A DNA stretch of 64,000 nucleotides from JBLZUR01 sp048565625 (GTDB lineage Bacteria > Pseudomonadota > Alphaproteobacteria > Sphingomonadales > Sphingomonadaceae), in assembly GCF_048565625.1 (NCBI RefSeq), contig NZ_JBLZUR010000001.1, positions 124,001-188,000 on the forward strand. Reading direction: 5' to 3'. The position numbers and the translations under genes were made by a program. Shown here piece after piece: positions 44,806-54,243 of the stretch. The notes under the pieces are model-generated. The model saw only the letters and a program-made list of their open reading frames with translations, ran no database searches and was not told the origin of the DNA. Every line of letters starts with the position of its first letter. Within the stretch, counting starts at the first letter, position 1.

Positions 44806-45258
44806 ATGCGATCGATGGTGCAATCGTCACACGGGTGTCCGCTTCTCGCAATGCCATCGGTCCGTTCCACTCAGCATGATGGCAGATACACCATCCTCGT
44901 CTCCGACGACGATCCCGGCGTGCGGCGTGGCCTCCAGCTGCTGCTGAGATCGCGCGGCTATGCCGTGTGGGGATATACGACCGGCCACGCGCTGTTGGCC
45001 GACCCCCGCGCGAAGGAGGCAGACTGCGTCATCCTCGACTATCGCATGCCCGACATCGACGGATTCGCGATGCTGCGTCACCTTCGCGAGATCGGATGGT
45101 CGGGACGCGCCATCATGATCTCAGGCTTTCACGACACGCTGCTGGCCTGGCGGGCCGCCGAGGCGGGCTTCGATCACGTTCTCGCAAAGCCTTTGATCGG
45201 CAGGGCTTTGCTCGATGCGTTGGACCGGCACCGCGCCGAGGTTCTGCGAAAGCATTGA
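44806..45258 (+). CDS. Receiver-only response regulator
   Basis: 150 residues with a single CheY-like domain: SDDDPGVRRGL, Asp in CVILDYRMPDIDG, Ser of MISGF and LAKPLIG. No output domain follows, so it may be a phosphate sink or a partner for the nearby kinase. The first 25 residues are unusual; Met at 44851 is a possible true start. CTCTACGTAGCG just upstream resembles the site before 63368. Confidence 0.8.
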   Translation: MRSMVQSSHGCPLLAMPSVRSTQHDGRYTILVSDDDPGVRRGLQLLLRSRGYAVWGYTTGHALLADPRAKEADCVILDYRMPDIDGFAMLRHLREIGWSGRAIMISGFHDTLLAWRAAEAGFDHVLAKPLIGRALLDALDRHRAEVLRKH

Positions 45259-45320
45259 GTTATGGCGGCCGGCCCCCGGCAGCCTCAGCCCGGCGCGATG
45301 TGGAAAGCCGATCTGCGCCG

Positions 45321-45716
45321 TCAAAGCCAGTGGCTACGTTTGAACCGGATGTAGAGCCCAATGCAGACCGCAGCGATGACGCCGAGGATGACGAAATATC
45401 CCCATTGCGTCTTCAGTTCGGGCATATTCTCGAAATTCATGCCGTAGATTCCGGCAATCGCGGTAGGCACCGCGAGGATCGCGGCCCAGGCGGCAAGCTG
45501 ACGCGTGATCGCACCCTGGCGCTGCTGTTCGAGCAGGTGACTCGCCTCGAACACCGAGATCAGGATGTCGCGGATGCCGGTGATGGCGCTCTCAACCCTG
45601 AGCATGTGATCGAGCAAATCACGGAAATAGGGTTTCCTTCTCACGATCTGGCTTTTGAGCCATTCGAGCATGGAATCTTTTGCCATCATGGGCGTCGTCG
45701 TCGCTCTCGGCAGCAT
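45321..45716 (-). pseudogene. C-terminal fragment of a CorA-family magnesium transporter
   Basis: 131 residues matching only the end of CorA: membrane helix with the selectivity motif GIYGMNFENMPEL and a second helix ending FKRSHWL. A full CorA has about 320 residues; the N-terminal domain is missing because upstream DNA is unrelated. Scar of recombination. Confidence 0.8.
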
Positions 45717-46036
45717 CGTCTACCGGGCCAGCATCCGCCGGTCATCAACGTAGGGGTCACGACGGTGGAGCGAGCGGTCGGCTCTTCAAGCCCAACGCGA
45801 TCGGCTCATTTCTCGCTCACCAGTCGTGAACTAACGGCAAATTTGTCAGAATTTGAGGGTGAAAGTGATTTATGGCCCTCATTTTTGTTTCAAGCAGCGC
45901 CTGCCGAATGCATCTCTGCGATTGATGTCTTCTGCAAAAGCTTGTTGGCATCGGATGCTCGCTGATCACACCTAACCCGTAATCGTGCCTCTGGCTGACA
46001 TACCCGACAAACGTATAAGCTCGCCATGCGCGGACG
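45717..46036. other. 320-bp gap without a gene
   Basis: Between the CorA remnant and the toxin gene. Frames here are short and low in coding character. One weak hairpin, TGAGGG-N-CCCTCATTTTT at about 45855-45885, could be a terminator. The 5' boundary marks where CorA was cut. Confidence 0.4.
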
Positions 46037-46318
46037 TCACCAACCCAATTCCGCGTGCGATCCCAAGCGCACAAGCTGCAAGGTGTCGTCATCGGGCTTG
46101 CGGTAAATCAGCACGAGGTCGGGCTTTATGTGGCAATCGCGATGGTCGCGCCAGTCGCCGGTCAGCGCATGGTCGCGGTGGCGCGGTTCAAGCGGCTCGT
46201 CGGATGCCAGCGCCTCGATGATCGGGATCAGGTCAGCGTCCAGCGTCTTGGCGTGCTGCCCCTTCTTCTCCCGCTTGTAGTCGCGCTTGAACCGCCCGAA
46301 GCGTTCAATCGTCCGCAT
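46037..46318 (-). CDS. YafQ/RelE-family toxin
   Basis: 93-residue mRNA interferase: RFGRFKRDYKREKKG, LEPRHRDHALTGDWRDHRDCHIKPDLVLIYR, LVRLGSHAELGW match YafQ. It overlaps the antitoxin by 14 bases in the usual antitoxin-then-toxin order. Confidence 0.88.
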   Translation of the reverse strand: MRTIERFGRFKRDYKREKKGQHAKTLDADLIPIIEALASDEPLEPRHRDHALTGDWRDHRDCHIKPDLVLIYRKPDDDTLQLVRLGSHAELGW

Positions 46319-46568
46319 TGAGGTCGGCCATCAGGTCGACCACCGTGGCGAACCGCTTGCCCTTTCCCTCGCGCGCTTCCTTCATGGCCTCGATCGTCTC
46401 GGCATTGGGCACCAGCGGTTCAAACGGCAAGGCCTTGTCGCGGGCAACGCGGGTCAGCATCAGGCGCACGGCATCGGAGACGGTCAGCCCCATAGCAGCC
46501 AGCACGGTCGCGGCTTCCTCCTTCACCGCTCCGTCGATCCGGGTCTGCACAAGAGCGTTTGCGGCCAT
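46305..46568 (-). CDS. RelB/DinJ-family antitoxin
   Basis: 87-residue ribbon-helix-helix antitoxin: ALVQTRIDGAVKEEAATVLAAMGLTVSDAVRLMLTRVA, then the RelB/DinJ motif PFEPLVPNAETI. ATG 46568 (AGGAAATCG upstream) is used; the longer frame is not supported. Confidence 0.87.
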   Translation of the reverse strand: MAANALVQTRIDGAVKEEAATVLAAMGLTVSDAVRLMLTRVARDKALPFEPLVPNAETIEAMKEAREGKGKRFATVVDLMADLNADD

Positions 46569-46619
46569 GTCGATTTCCTTTCTGCATGACGATGTAATGC
46601 AAGCGAACGCAAAGTGCAA

Positions 46620-46691
46620 TCAGGCAAAGCCCCGGCTATCGACATGGCGACCGGGCTTCGCGTTTTTCACCTTCAATGCTGTGAGTGCCAT
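46620..46691 (-). pseudogene. N-terminal remnant of a tyrosine integrase
   Basis: ATG 46691 opens MALTALKVKNAKPGRHVDSRG, the canonical start of DUF4102-type phage/island integrases, and stops after 23 residues. In the next frame the following bases read GLCL, also integrase-like, so a frameshift and then replacement by the toxin-antitoxin DNA ended it. About 260 bases up to 46952 hold no gene. Confidence 0.6.
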
Positions 46692-46952
46692 CGGTTCGGG
46701 GCCCTGATCGGGAATGTTGGGGCCGTTCTCACACTTTCGGTGGGCAAACGGTCCCACAATCGTTCCCACATTTTGGGCCAAATTCAGGCAAATCAGGGAG
46801 ACGACCGCGAACAACTTACAAGACAAATCGTTGCTTTTTCAGTGTAGGTAGGGGTAGGGACGCCATCAGCTCGCTTGACACAAGGTTCTACACTCGACAG
46901 CGGGGTCCTCTACCACCGGGCAATTCTGCAGGATGCTGCAAACCGCGCGATA

Positions 46953-47390
46953 TCAATGGCGGGCGAAAATTCGCTGACCGGCGCTGCCGAAGGCCACCAC
47001 CGTATAGGGTTGGCGGGCAGCGCCTGCCACTTCCATGCCCTCCGAACCGATCGGCATCCCCGCAACCGCAATGCCTTTGACGCCCGCAGGACGGGTCGCC
47101 AGCAAGCGCTTGACGTCGGATATCGGGACATGGCCCTCGATCATATAGCCATCGACGATCGCGCTGTGGCAAGATGCCAGCGTCCGGGGCATGCCGGCCT
47201 TGCGCTGAAGCTCGCTGCGCGACGCATCGTCACGCATGACGACCTTGCGTCCCAGCTTCGCGCGCACGGCCTGCGCCCACTTCTCGCAACATCCACATCC
47301 CGGATCCCGGTGGACGACGATATCACTGGCCGCAAGCGCTACGCCGGGCATGGCGAGGAACAGCAAGGCGACGAATAGGCGGGTCTTCAT
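46953..47390 (-). CDS. DUF411 metal-binding protein
   Basis: 145-residue secreted protein: signal MKTRLFVALLFLAMPGVALA, then VVHRDPGCGCCEKWAQAVRA and the CHSAIVDGYMIEGHVP motif with a conserved His. DUF411 proteins bind copper-like metals in resistance clusters. The start is ATG 47390; its promoter has the ECF pattern. Confidence 0.87.
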   Translation of the reverse strand: MKTRLFVALLFLAMPGVALAASDIVVHRDPGCGCCEKWAQAVRAKLGRKVVMRDDASRSELQRKAGMPRTLASCHSAIVDGYMIEGHVPISDVKRLLATRPAGVKGIAVAGMPIGSEGMEVAGAARQPYTVVAFGSAGQRIFARH

Positions 47391-47441
47391 GAAATGACTC
47401 CCGGAAGAACGATAAGCATGGGGCAGAGGCCCCTTCTTTTC

Positions 47442-47468
47442 TATACGCATCAATGCGCCCCTCCCCTC
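47442..47468 (-). promoter_or_regulatory. ECF-type promoter of the DUF411 gene
   Basis: Minus strand: GAGGGG (47468-47463), 13 bases, TGCGTATA (47449-47442), 51 bases before ATG 47390. Exact spacing as in the copCD and multicopper oxidase promoters. It overlaps the end of the MFS gene by a few bases. Confidence 0.6.
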
Positions 47469-47469
47469 A

Positions 47470-48711
47470 TCACGCAGATGATTTTACGATGGCGGGCGGC
47501 CTCCAGGCTAGCGGCAGGGACACAAGCAGCGCTAGCGATAGACCACCAATCCCCCACAGAACGAGCGGCTGCGCCCCGGGAGCGACGATGGCTATCGCCA
47601 GCGGCGCGAGCGCCTGCCCGATGCTGGCGGCGGAATGCTGGAAACCGAGCTTCACGCCTGAAGGGGCCCCGCCGCCGCTGATCCAGAAGCTGGTGACCAA
47701 TCGAAGGGTTGCCGAGCTCCAGCCGGCAGCAACGATGATCCCACTGAGCTCGGCCATACTCGCGGCGACAGGAAACATGAAAAGTGCCACAGCCAGCAGG
47801 CCCAGCGTCAATCCGGCAAGCCGCCTCGGCACAGTGACCAGCCAATCCAGCTTTGCATGGAAGATCTGTGCCGCCAGCATGCCCAATCCGCAGAGACTGA
47901 GCATCCAGGCGATCTCTTCGCGGCTCAGCGAAATGGCGCTCCGCGTCACCAGGAGATTGACATGCATCGCCGCCAGCCCGCCGCCCGCGACGATCGTGAT
48001 AAAAAGCAGGATCAACGTCGCGCCGAGCGTAGGCGCGGGCAGGTCTCCGCCATCGATGCAAGGTGCACACCAGCGCGGCAGACGCACGGCGCAAAGCGCC
48101 GCCCCGACGGCACCGATGCCGAGAGCGAGGATCATGAGGGGAGCGCGGGGCAGGATCGCGGCCGAGACCTCCGCCACCAGCGGACCGGCGAGATCGCCCA
48201 GAAACACGAAGGCGGTCAGCCAGGTGAAGCGGCGCGCCTGGTCCGCGCGCCCGCTTGCGGCAAAGCTCGCGCAGAGCAAGCCCAACGGTATGATGGCGGC
48301 CGACGCCATCCCCGCCACCAGACGCAATGCATAAAGCTCAGGCAACCCGACGAGGCCGATCGGCGCGGTCACCAGCGCGAGGATGACCAGCGCTGCGCGC
48401 AACATCGCCCGATAGTCGACCCGGTCCGCGATCCAGCCCCAGAGCGGCGCCGCCAGCAAGGCTGCCAGGGGATGGACCGCAGTCAGGCTCGCGACGTGAA
48501 AATCATGAGCGCTTGACGATAGCGCGCCACGAGCCGGGTCGACCAGTGCCGGAAGGAAGGCGAGAATGGCCGTCTGTCCCGCCGACGCCGCAGCCGCCGC
48601 GAGCAACAAGACGAAAAAGGAGGCCGGCCAGCGACCGTTGGCTTGCGATCCAGCCTTGTCACGCGGCGCGTTCGCGGTCGATCCCTCGAGTGGCCATCCG
48701 CGGATCACCAC
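47470..48711 (-). CDS. MFS transporter
   Basis: 413-residue 12-helix major facilitator (segments such as FFVLLLAAAAASAGQTAILAFLPAL and GWIADRVDYRAMLRAALVIL with the loop 2-3 Asp-Arg motif). It is the last gene of the copper operon that starts at 53991; GTG 48708 or 48711 overlaps the copB stop. Substrate is unknown: a siderophore, drug or metal complex are options. Confidence 0.82.
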   Translation of the reverse strand: MVIRGWPLEGSTANAPRDKAGSQANGRWPASFFVLLLAAAAASAGQTAILAFLPALVDPARGALSSSAHDFHVASLTAVHPLAALLAAPLWGWIADRVDYRAMLRAALVILALVTAPIGLVGLPELYALRLVAGMASAAIIPLGLLCASFAASGRADQARRFTWLTAFVFLGDLAGPLVAEVSAAILPRAPLMILALGIGAVGAALCAVRLPRWCAPCIDGGDLPAPTLGATLILLFITIVAGGGLAAMHVNLLVTRSAISLSREEIAWMLSLCGLGMLAAQIFHAKLDWLVTVPRRLAGLTLGLLAVALFMFPVAASMAELSGIIVAAGWSSATLRLVTSFWISGGGAPSGVKLGFQHSAASIGQALAPLAIAIVAPGAQPLVLWGIGGLSLALLVSLPLAWRPPAIVKSSA

Positions 48712-49691
48712 CAGGCGCGCAAGCCGATCACCAGCCTGTGTTCGGAAGGCCCTTCCCTGCGCAGGCGACGGAAATCGGCCGTGCCGTCAAATGCGCGCTC
48801 CCAGACGAAGCCGATATAGGGCGCGAACTTGCGCGACACCTCGTAGCGCAACCGTCCGCTCAGCTCGACATTGCTGAAGCCGCTGCCGAGCTGCCGATCG
48901 CTCGACCGCTTCGAATAGATATTGGTCTCTACCTGCGGTGTGAGGATCAACCGATTGGTGACCAGGACCTCATAGGAGGCCTTGGCGCGCGCCGCGAGAC
49001 GCCCATCGGTCCCTACATAGCCGGTGAGCTGGACGTCGAACCAATAAGGCGCCAGTCCCTCGACGCCGGCGGCCAGCCATGTCGTCGCGCCCTTGCCGAG
49101 ATCCTGCCTGACCCCGAGCAGCGTGCCCCAGAACGGGTTCTTGCTGTGCCACCACAGCGCCTCGACGCTGCTCTCCGGATCGAGACGTTGGTCGCGGGAG
49201 TTCTTGAGGCCCTGGCTGCGCAGCCAGAGCTTGTCATTGTCCTGACCCTTGGTGACGAGCACGGTCCAACCCACGCCCTGACCCTCGTTGCCGCTGGCGA
49301 ATTCGAGCTCATCGACAAGTATCTTGGGGATCGAGAGCTTGTCGGCCATCTCATAGCCCGGCAGCGTCGAGTTGCGATAGCCGTCGGCATAATCGTCCGA
49401 GTTGCGCGCGTCCGGCGGGGCCTTGCCACCCTGCATCGAGCCCATGTCCATCGTGGCGCCGTTACCGGACGCCTTCGTGTCGGTCATATCCATGCCCGGC
49501 ATGTCCATGCCCGCATGGTCCTGAGAGCCTTGCGCGGAAGGGGTGTGCTGAGCGGGAGTGGCCGTTTGGGCAGGGGTGGCGGCGGGCGACGGGGGCGAGG
49601 CATCCTGCGCGAGGGCGGGAGCCGTGATCGCCGGCGCCAGGAAGAGGGCAGCGCCAAGAGCGATGCCGCGCGAGGGGAAAATCCGGATCAT
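48705..49691 (-). CDS. copB: Copper resistance outer-membrane protein CopB (second copy)
   Basis: 328-residue CopB: signal MIRIFPSRGIALGAALFLAP-type, Met/His-rich stretch HAGMDMPGMDMTD and DMGSMQGG, then the barrel domain GWTVLVTKGQDNDKLWLRSQGL and LRYEVSRKFAPYIGFVWERAF. It overlaps the oxidase stop as ATGA. Distinct from the copy at 40850, with a shorter Met-rich part. Confidence 0.92.
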   Translation of the reverse strand: MIRIFPSRGIALGAALFLAPAITAPALAQDASPPSPAATPAQTATPAQHTPSAQGSQDHAGMDMPGMDMTDTKASGNGATMDMGSMQGGKAPPDARNSDDYADGYRNSTLPGYEMADKLSIPKILVDELEFASGNEGQGVGWTVLVTKGQDNDKLWLRSQGLKNSRDQRLDPESSVEALWWHSKNPFWGTLLGVRQDLGKGATTWLAAGVEGLAPYWFDVQLTGYVGTDGRLAARAKASYEVLVTNRLILTPQVETNIYSKRSSDRQLGSGFSNVELSGRLRYEVSRKFAPYIGFVWERAFDGTADFRRLRREGPSEHRLVIGLRAWW

Positions 49692-51394
49692 GCGACCACC
49701 ACCTCCCGGAACATGCCGGCCGCCATGTGATAGAGCAGATGGCAGTGGAAGGCCCATCGGCCCATGGCGTCGGCGGTGACGCGGAAGCTCACCCGCTGGG
49801 CGGGCTGGACCACGACCGTATGCTTGCGGACCTGGAAGGCGCCGTCCGGGCCTTCGACATCGCTCCACATGCCGTGCAGATGCATCGGATGCGCCATCAT
49901 CGTGTCGTTGACGAAGGTGACGCGCAGCCGCTCGTTTGGCTTGAAATGAAGCGGCCTGGAATCGTTGAGCTTGATGCCGTCGAGCGACCAGATGAACCGT
50001 TCCATATTGCCCGTCAGATGCAGCTCGATGTCGCGCTCGGGCTCGCGCGGGTCGGGATCGCCGCCCGGCGTGCGCAGATCGGCCAGCGTCAGCACGCGCC
50101 AGCCGCGCCCGCGCAGCCCGGCGCCGGGATCGTCGAGATTGGTGCGCGGATAGTCGACGCGCATGTCGGTATTGGCGCCATATTCGGTGCGGGCGTGCCG
50201 TGCCCTGGCCGGCATCTCGGTCATGCCGTGCCCGGCATGCGCGTCGCCTCCCATTGCGCCCATCGTCGCCATCGCGCCCATCATGTCGACCGGCTCGAGC
50301 CAGGTCCGGGCATCGAGCAGCGGCACGGCTGCCGCCATGCCCGGGGCCGGTGCGATCGTGCCACGCGCATAGCCGCTCCGATCGATCGCCTGCGCGAAGA
50401 TGGTGCGGGCGCCGCCCTCGGGCATGGTGAACTCGACGTCGTAGGTCTCGCCCGGGCCGATCCGGAATTCCTCGACCGTGACCGGCTCGACCGGCTGCCC
50501 GTCGGTCGATACGACCGTCAGCTCGACCCCGGGGATCCGCACGTCGAAGAACGTCGCCGTCCCCGCGCCGACGAAGCGCAGGCGCACGCGCTCGCCGGGC
50601 GCGGCGATACCGGTCCAGTTGCCGGCGGGCGGCGCGCCGTTCATCAGATAGGTGTAGGTCGCGGCAGAGACATCGCTGTAGTCGGTCGGGTTCATCCGCG
50701 AGCTGTTCCACATCCGCCGCCGCTCGAGCGCCTTGCCCAAGCCCATGGTGCCGACATCCTTGAGGAAATCGCCGGCGGTCGGCTGCGCAAAATTATAGTA
50801 GCTGCTCTGCTTCTTGAGATTGAGGAAGATCTGCAGCGGCGGCTCGTCCGACCAGTCGCTGAGCACGATGCAATAGTCGCGATCGGGCGCCCGCGCCGCC
50901 GGCGCCTGTTTCGGCTCCACGATGATCGCTCCATAGAGTCCCGTCTGCTCGGCGAGCGTGTGAGCGTGATACCAGTAGGTTCCGCTCTGGCGGACCTCGA
51001 AGCGATAGGTGAAGGTCTCGCCCGGCGCGATGCCGGCAAAGCTGATGCCGGGCACGCCGTCCATCTCCGCCGGCACGATGATGCCGTGCCAATGGATGCT
51101 CGACATCTCCTTGAGGCCGTTGCGCACACGGAGCGTGACCGTGTCGCCTTCGCGCAGGCGCAGGACCGGCGCGGGCACGCTGCCGTTCACGGCGGTCGCG
51201 ATACGGCGTTTGCCGGTGAAGTTGACTGGCAGCTCGGCGATCTCGAGGTCGAACTCGGTCCCGCTAAGCTCGGCGGGCGAGACTGGGGCGGATCGCGCGA
51301 GAAGCGCCGGGGCGAAGCCGGCAACCGCGCCGCCGATCGCCAGCCCCTGGACGAAACGGCGCCGCGCGATCGGCCGGATATGTAAGGGAGACAT
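49688..51394 (-). CDS. CopA-type multicopper oxidase (second copy)
   Basis: 568-residue Tat-exported oxidase (ARRRFVQGLAIGGAVAGFAP). Copper motifs HWHGII, YHAHT, HPMHLHGMW and HCHLLYHMAAGMF are intact. Only a short Met-rich insert (MMGAMATMGAMGGDAHAGHGM) compared with the 38925 copy. In an operon with CopB, ADH and ALDH. Confidence 0.94.
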   Translation of the reverse strand: MSPLHIRPIARRRFVQGLAIGGAVAGFAPALLARSAPVSPAELSGTEFDLEIAELPVNFTGKRRIATAVNGSVPAPVLRLREGDTVTLRVRNGLKEMSSIHWHGIIVPAEMDGVPGISFAGIAPGETFTYRFEVRQSGTYWYHAHTLAEQTGLYGAIIVEPKQAPAARAPDRDYCIVLSDWSDEPPLQIFLNLKKQSSYYNFAQPTAGDFLKDVGTMGLGKALERRRMWNSSRMNPTDYSDVSAATYTYLMNGAPPAGNWTGIAAPGERVRLRFVGAGTATFFDVRIPGVELTVVSTDGQPVEPVTVEEFRIGPGETYDVEFTMPEGGARTIFAQAIDRSGYARGTIAPAPGMAAAVPLLDARTWLEPVDMMGAMATMGAMGGDAHAGHGMTEMPARARHARTEYGANTDMRVDYPRTNLDDPGAGLRGRGWRVLTLADLRTPGGDPDPREPERDIELHLTGNMERFIWSLDGIKLNDSRPLHFKPNERLRVTFVNDTMMAHPMHLHGMWSDVEGPDGAFQVRKHTVVVQPAQRVSFRVTADAMGRWAFHCHLLYHMAAGMFREVVVA

Positions 51395-51419
51395 GAACTG
51401 TACTTTCGCGAAGTCGGCT

Positions 51420-52445
51420 TCAGGCGAGGTCGAGGACGATCCGGCCCTCGATGTCGCCATGATGCATGCGGGAGAAGACGTCGTTGATGTTCTCCAGCTT
51501 GTCTGCATGGACCGTGGCCTTGACCTTGCCCTCGCCGGCGAACGCCAGTGCCTCGAGCAGATCGAGCCGCGTGCCGACGATCGAGCCGCGCACGGTAATG
51601 CCGTTCAGCACGGTGTCGAAGATCGACAACGGGAAGTCGCCCGGCGGCAGGCCGTTGAGCGCGACCGTGCCGCCGCGCCGGACCATGCCGAGCGCCTGCT
51701 GGAACGCCTTGGGCGAAACGGCGGTCACCAGCGCCCCGTGCGCGCCGCCAATGGCTTTCTTGAGCGCTGCCGAAGGGTCCTCGTTGCGCGCGTTGACCGT
51801 CAGTGTGGCGCCAAGGCGTGTAGCGAGGTCGAGCTTGCTATCGTCGATGTCGACCGCGGCCACATTGAGACCCATGGCTCGGGCATATTGCACCGCCATG
51901 TGGCCGAGCCCGCCAATGCCGGAGACGACCACCCACTCGCCGGGTCGGGCCTCGGTGGCCTTCAATCCCTTGTAGACGGTGACGCCCGCGCAGAGGATCG
52001 GCGCAATGTCGAGGAAGTCGACATTGTCGGGAAGGTGACCAACATAGTTGGGATCGGCGAGGACATATTCGGCAAAGCTGCCATTGACCGAATAGCCGGT
52101 GTTCTGCTGTTCGTGGCAAAGCGTCTCCCAGCCACCCAGGCAATGCACGCAGTGCCCGCAGGCGGTGTAGAGCCAGGGCACACCGACCCGGTCGCCTTCC
52201 TTCACATGGGTGACGCCGGCACCAACGGCGGCGACATGCCCGACGCCCTCATGGCCAGGAATGAAGGGCGGGTTGGGCTTGACCGGCCAGTCCCCTTCTG
52301 CCGCGTGCAGGTCGGTATGGCACACGCCGGTTGCCGCAATCTTGACCAGGACCTGCCCGGGGCCGACCGTCGGGATCGGCGCGTCCTCGATGACCAGGGG
52401 CTTGCCAAATTCGCGGACGACCGCCGCTTTCATGGTTTTCGCCAT
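51420..52445 (-). CDS. adhP: Zinc-dependent alcohol dehydrogenase (AdhP-type)
   Basis: 341-residue enzyme that interconverts alcohols and aldehydes with NAD. Catalytic zinc residues are in CHTDLHAAEG and GHEGVGHVAAVG; structural zinc in CGHCVHCLGGWETLC; NAD loop GIGGLGHMAVQYAR. Follows ALDH after 25 bases, before the copper oxidase. Confidence 0.93.
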   Translation of the reverse strand: MAKTMKAAVVREFGKPLVIEDAPIPTVGPGQVLVKIAATGVCHTDLHAAEGDWPVKPNPPFIPGHEGVGHVAAVGAGVTHVKEGDRVGVPWLYTACGHCVHCLGGWETLCHEQQNTGYSVNGSFAEYVLADPNYVGHLPDNVDFLDIAPILCAGVTVYKGLKATEARPGEWVVVSGIGGLGHMAVQYARAMGLNVAAVDIDDSKLDLATRLGATLTVNARNEDPSAALKKAIGGAHGALVTAVSPKAFQQALGMVRRGGTVALNGLPPGDFPLSIFDTVLNGITVRGSIVGTRLDLLEALAFAGEGKVKATVHADKLENINDVFSRMHHGDIEGRIVLDLA

Positions 52446-52470
52446 GTCCGTTTCTCCTTTGAGCGAGGGG

Positions 52471-53991
52471 TCAGAATAGGCCGAGCGCGTGCTCGTCATA
52501 GGAGACGAGCAGATTCTTGGTCTGCTGATAATGATCGAGCATCATCCGGTGGTTTTCACGCCCGAAGCCCGATGCCTTGTATCCGCCGAAGGCGGCATGG
52601 GCGGGGTACTGATGATAGCAGTTGGTCCAGACCCGCCCGGCCTCGATCGCGCGGCCGAGCCGGTAGGCGGTGTTGCCGCTCCGGGTCCAGACGCCCGCGC
52701 CAAGACCGTAGGCGGTGTCATTGGCAAGTGCGATCGCCTCCTCGACCGTCTTGAACGTGGTGACCGACAGGACGGGACCGAAGATCTCCTCCTGGAAGAT
52801 GCGCATGTGGTTCTGACCCACGAACACGGTCGGCTGCACGAAATAGCCCTGGTCGAGCGCACCGCCCGGCAGCGCCCTGGCGCCACCGACCAGACACTGC
52901 GCGCCCTCGGCCTTGCCGATATCGATATAGCCCAGGATCTTGTGGAGCTGGTCCTCCGACGCCTGCGCGCCGACCTGGACCGACGGGTCGAGCGGATCGC
53001 CCTGGCGGATCGCGGCGACGCGCGCCACGGCGCGCTCGATGAAGCGGTCGAAGATCGACTCATGGATCAGGGCGCGCGACGGGCAGGTACAGACCTCGCC
53101 CTTGTTGAAGGCGAACAAAGTAAAGCCTTCGAGCGCCTTGTCGAAGAAGGCATCGTCCTCGTCGAGCACGTCCGCCATGAAGATGTTGGGCGACTTGCCG
53201 CCAAGCTCCATCGTCTGGGGGATCAGATGGTCCGCCGCGGCGTGCATGATCTGCTTGCCGGTGACGGTCTCGCCGGTGAACGAGACCTTGGCGATGCGCG
53301 GATTGGCGGCGATCGCCTGGCCAACGGTCCGTCCCGGGCCGGTAACGACATTGAGCACGCCGGGCGGCAGGATGTCGGCGGTGAGCTCGGCGAACATCAG
53401 CAAGGTGAGCGGCGTCTGGGATGCGGGTTTGATGACGGTGCAGTTGCCCGCCGCCAGCGCCGGGGCGATCTTCCACGCCGCCATCAGCAGCGGGAAGTTC
53501 CACGGGATGATCTGGCCGACGACGCCGAGCGGCTCGCGGAAATGATAGGCGATGGTGTCCGCATCGATCGTCGAGATGCCGCCTTCCTCCGCCCGGATGC
53601 AGCCGGCGAAGTAGCGGAAATGGTCGATCGCGAGCGGCACGTCGGCAGCGCGCGTCTCGCGGATCGGCTTGCCATTGTCGATCGTCTCGGCAAGTGCCAG
53701 CAACTCCAGATTGTCTTCGAGCCGGTCGGCGACGCGATTGAGAATCCTGGCGCGTTCGGCGGGCGCGATCCTTGCCCATTGATCCTTGGCGGCGTGCGCC
53801 GCATCGAGCGCGCGCTCGACATCTTCCGGCGTCGACAGCGCGAACTCTGCGATCTGGGCGCCATTGATCGGGCTCGTGTCGGCGAAATACTCGCCGCCCG
53901 CAGGAGCGCTCCAGCGGCCTCCGATGAAATTATCATAGCGGTGTCGGAAGGAGGCCGCCGCGTTAATGGTCCCGATCGCCTTCTCGAACAT
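52471..53991 (-). CDS. Aldehyde dehydrogenase (ExaC/AldB-type)
   Basis: 506-residue NAD-dependent aldehyde dehydrogenase. WNFPLLMAAWKIAPALAAGN, MELGGKSPNIFMADVLD and the catalytic Cys in NKGEVCTCPSRALIH are intact. First gene of the operon ALDH-ADH-oxidase-CopB-MFS. Upstream GGAACTTACTTATAGG at about 54046-54061 may be promoter DNA; the gap to 54243 shows no gene. Confidence 0.93.
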   Translation of the reverse strand: MFEKAIGTINAAASFRHRYDNFIGGRWSAPAGGEYFADTSPINGAQIAEFALSTPEDVERALDAAHAAKDQWARIAPAERARILNRVADRLEDNLELLALAETIDNGKPIRETRAADVPLAIDHFRYFAGCIRAEEGGISTIDADTIAYHFREPLGVVGQIIPWNFPLLMAAWKIAPALAAGNCTVIKPASQTPLTLLMFAELTADILPPGVLNVVTGPGRTVGQAIAANPRIAKVSFTGETVTGKQIMHAAADHLIPQTMELGGKSPNIFMADVLDEDDAFFDKALEGFTLFAFNKGEVCTCPSRALIHESIFDRFIERAVARVAAIRQGDPLDPSVQVGAQASEDQLHKILGYIDIGKAEGAQCLVGGARALPGGALDQGYFVQPTVFVGQNHMRIFQEEIFGPVLSVTTFKTVEEAIALANDTAYGLGAGVWTRSGNTAYRLGRAIEAGRVWTNCYHQYPAHAAFGGYKASGFGRENHRMMLDHYQQTKNLLVSYDEHALGLF

Positions 53992-54243
53992 AACCTGACT
54001 CCATCTCTATCGATGGCCTGACGGAGTAATCTCTTTGCCCGGGTGGCCTATAAGTAAGTTCCGCAGAAGGTAGTCTGGTATCGGGGTCGCGGGCTTGAGG
54101 GTCAGACACGCCAACAGAGCCGATGACTATTCATCGACTCCTGAACGTATTCGCGCACGCCTGATCGGAATTATGCCGAGACAGGCGTTACTCGGCCGAG
54201 TCTTCTTTTGGCGAGGGCGGCGCTTGGCATTCCAATTCTGGCG

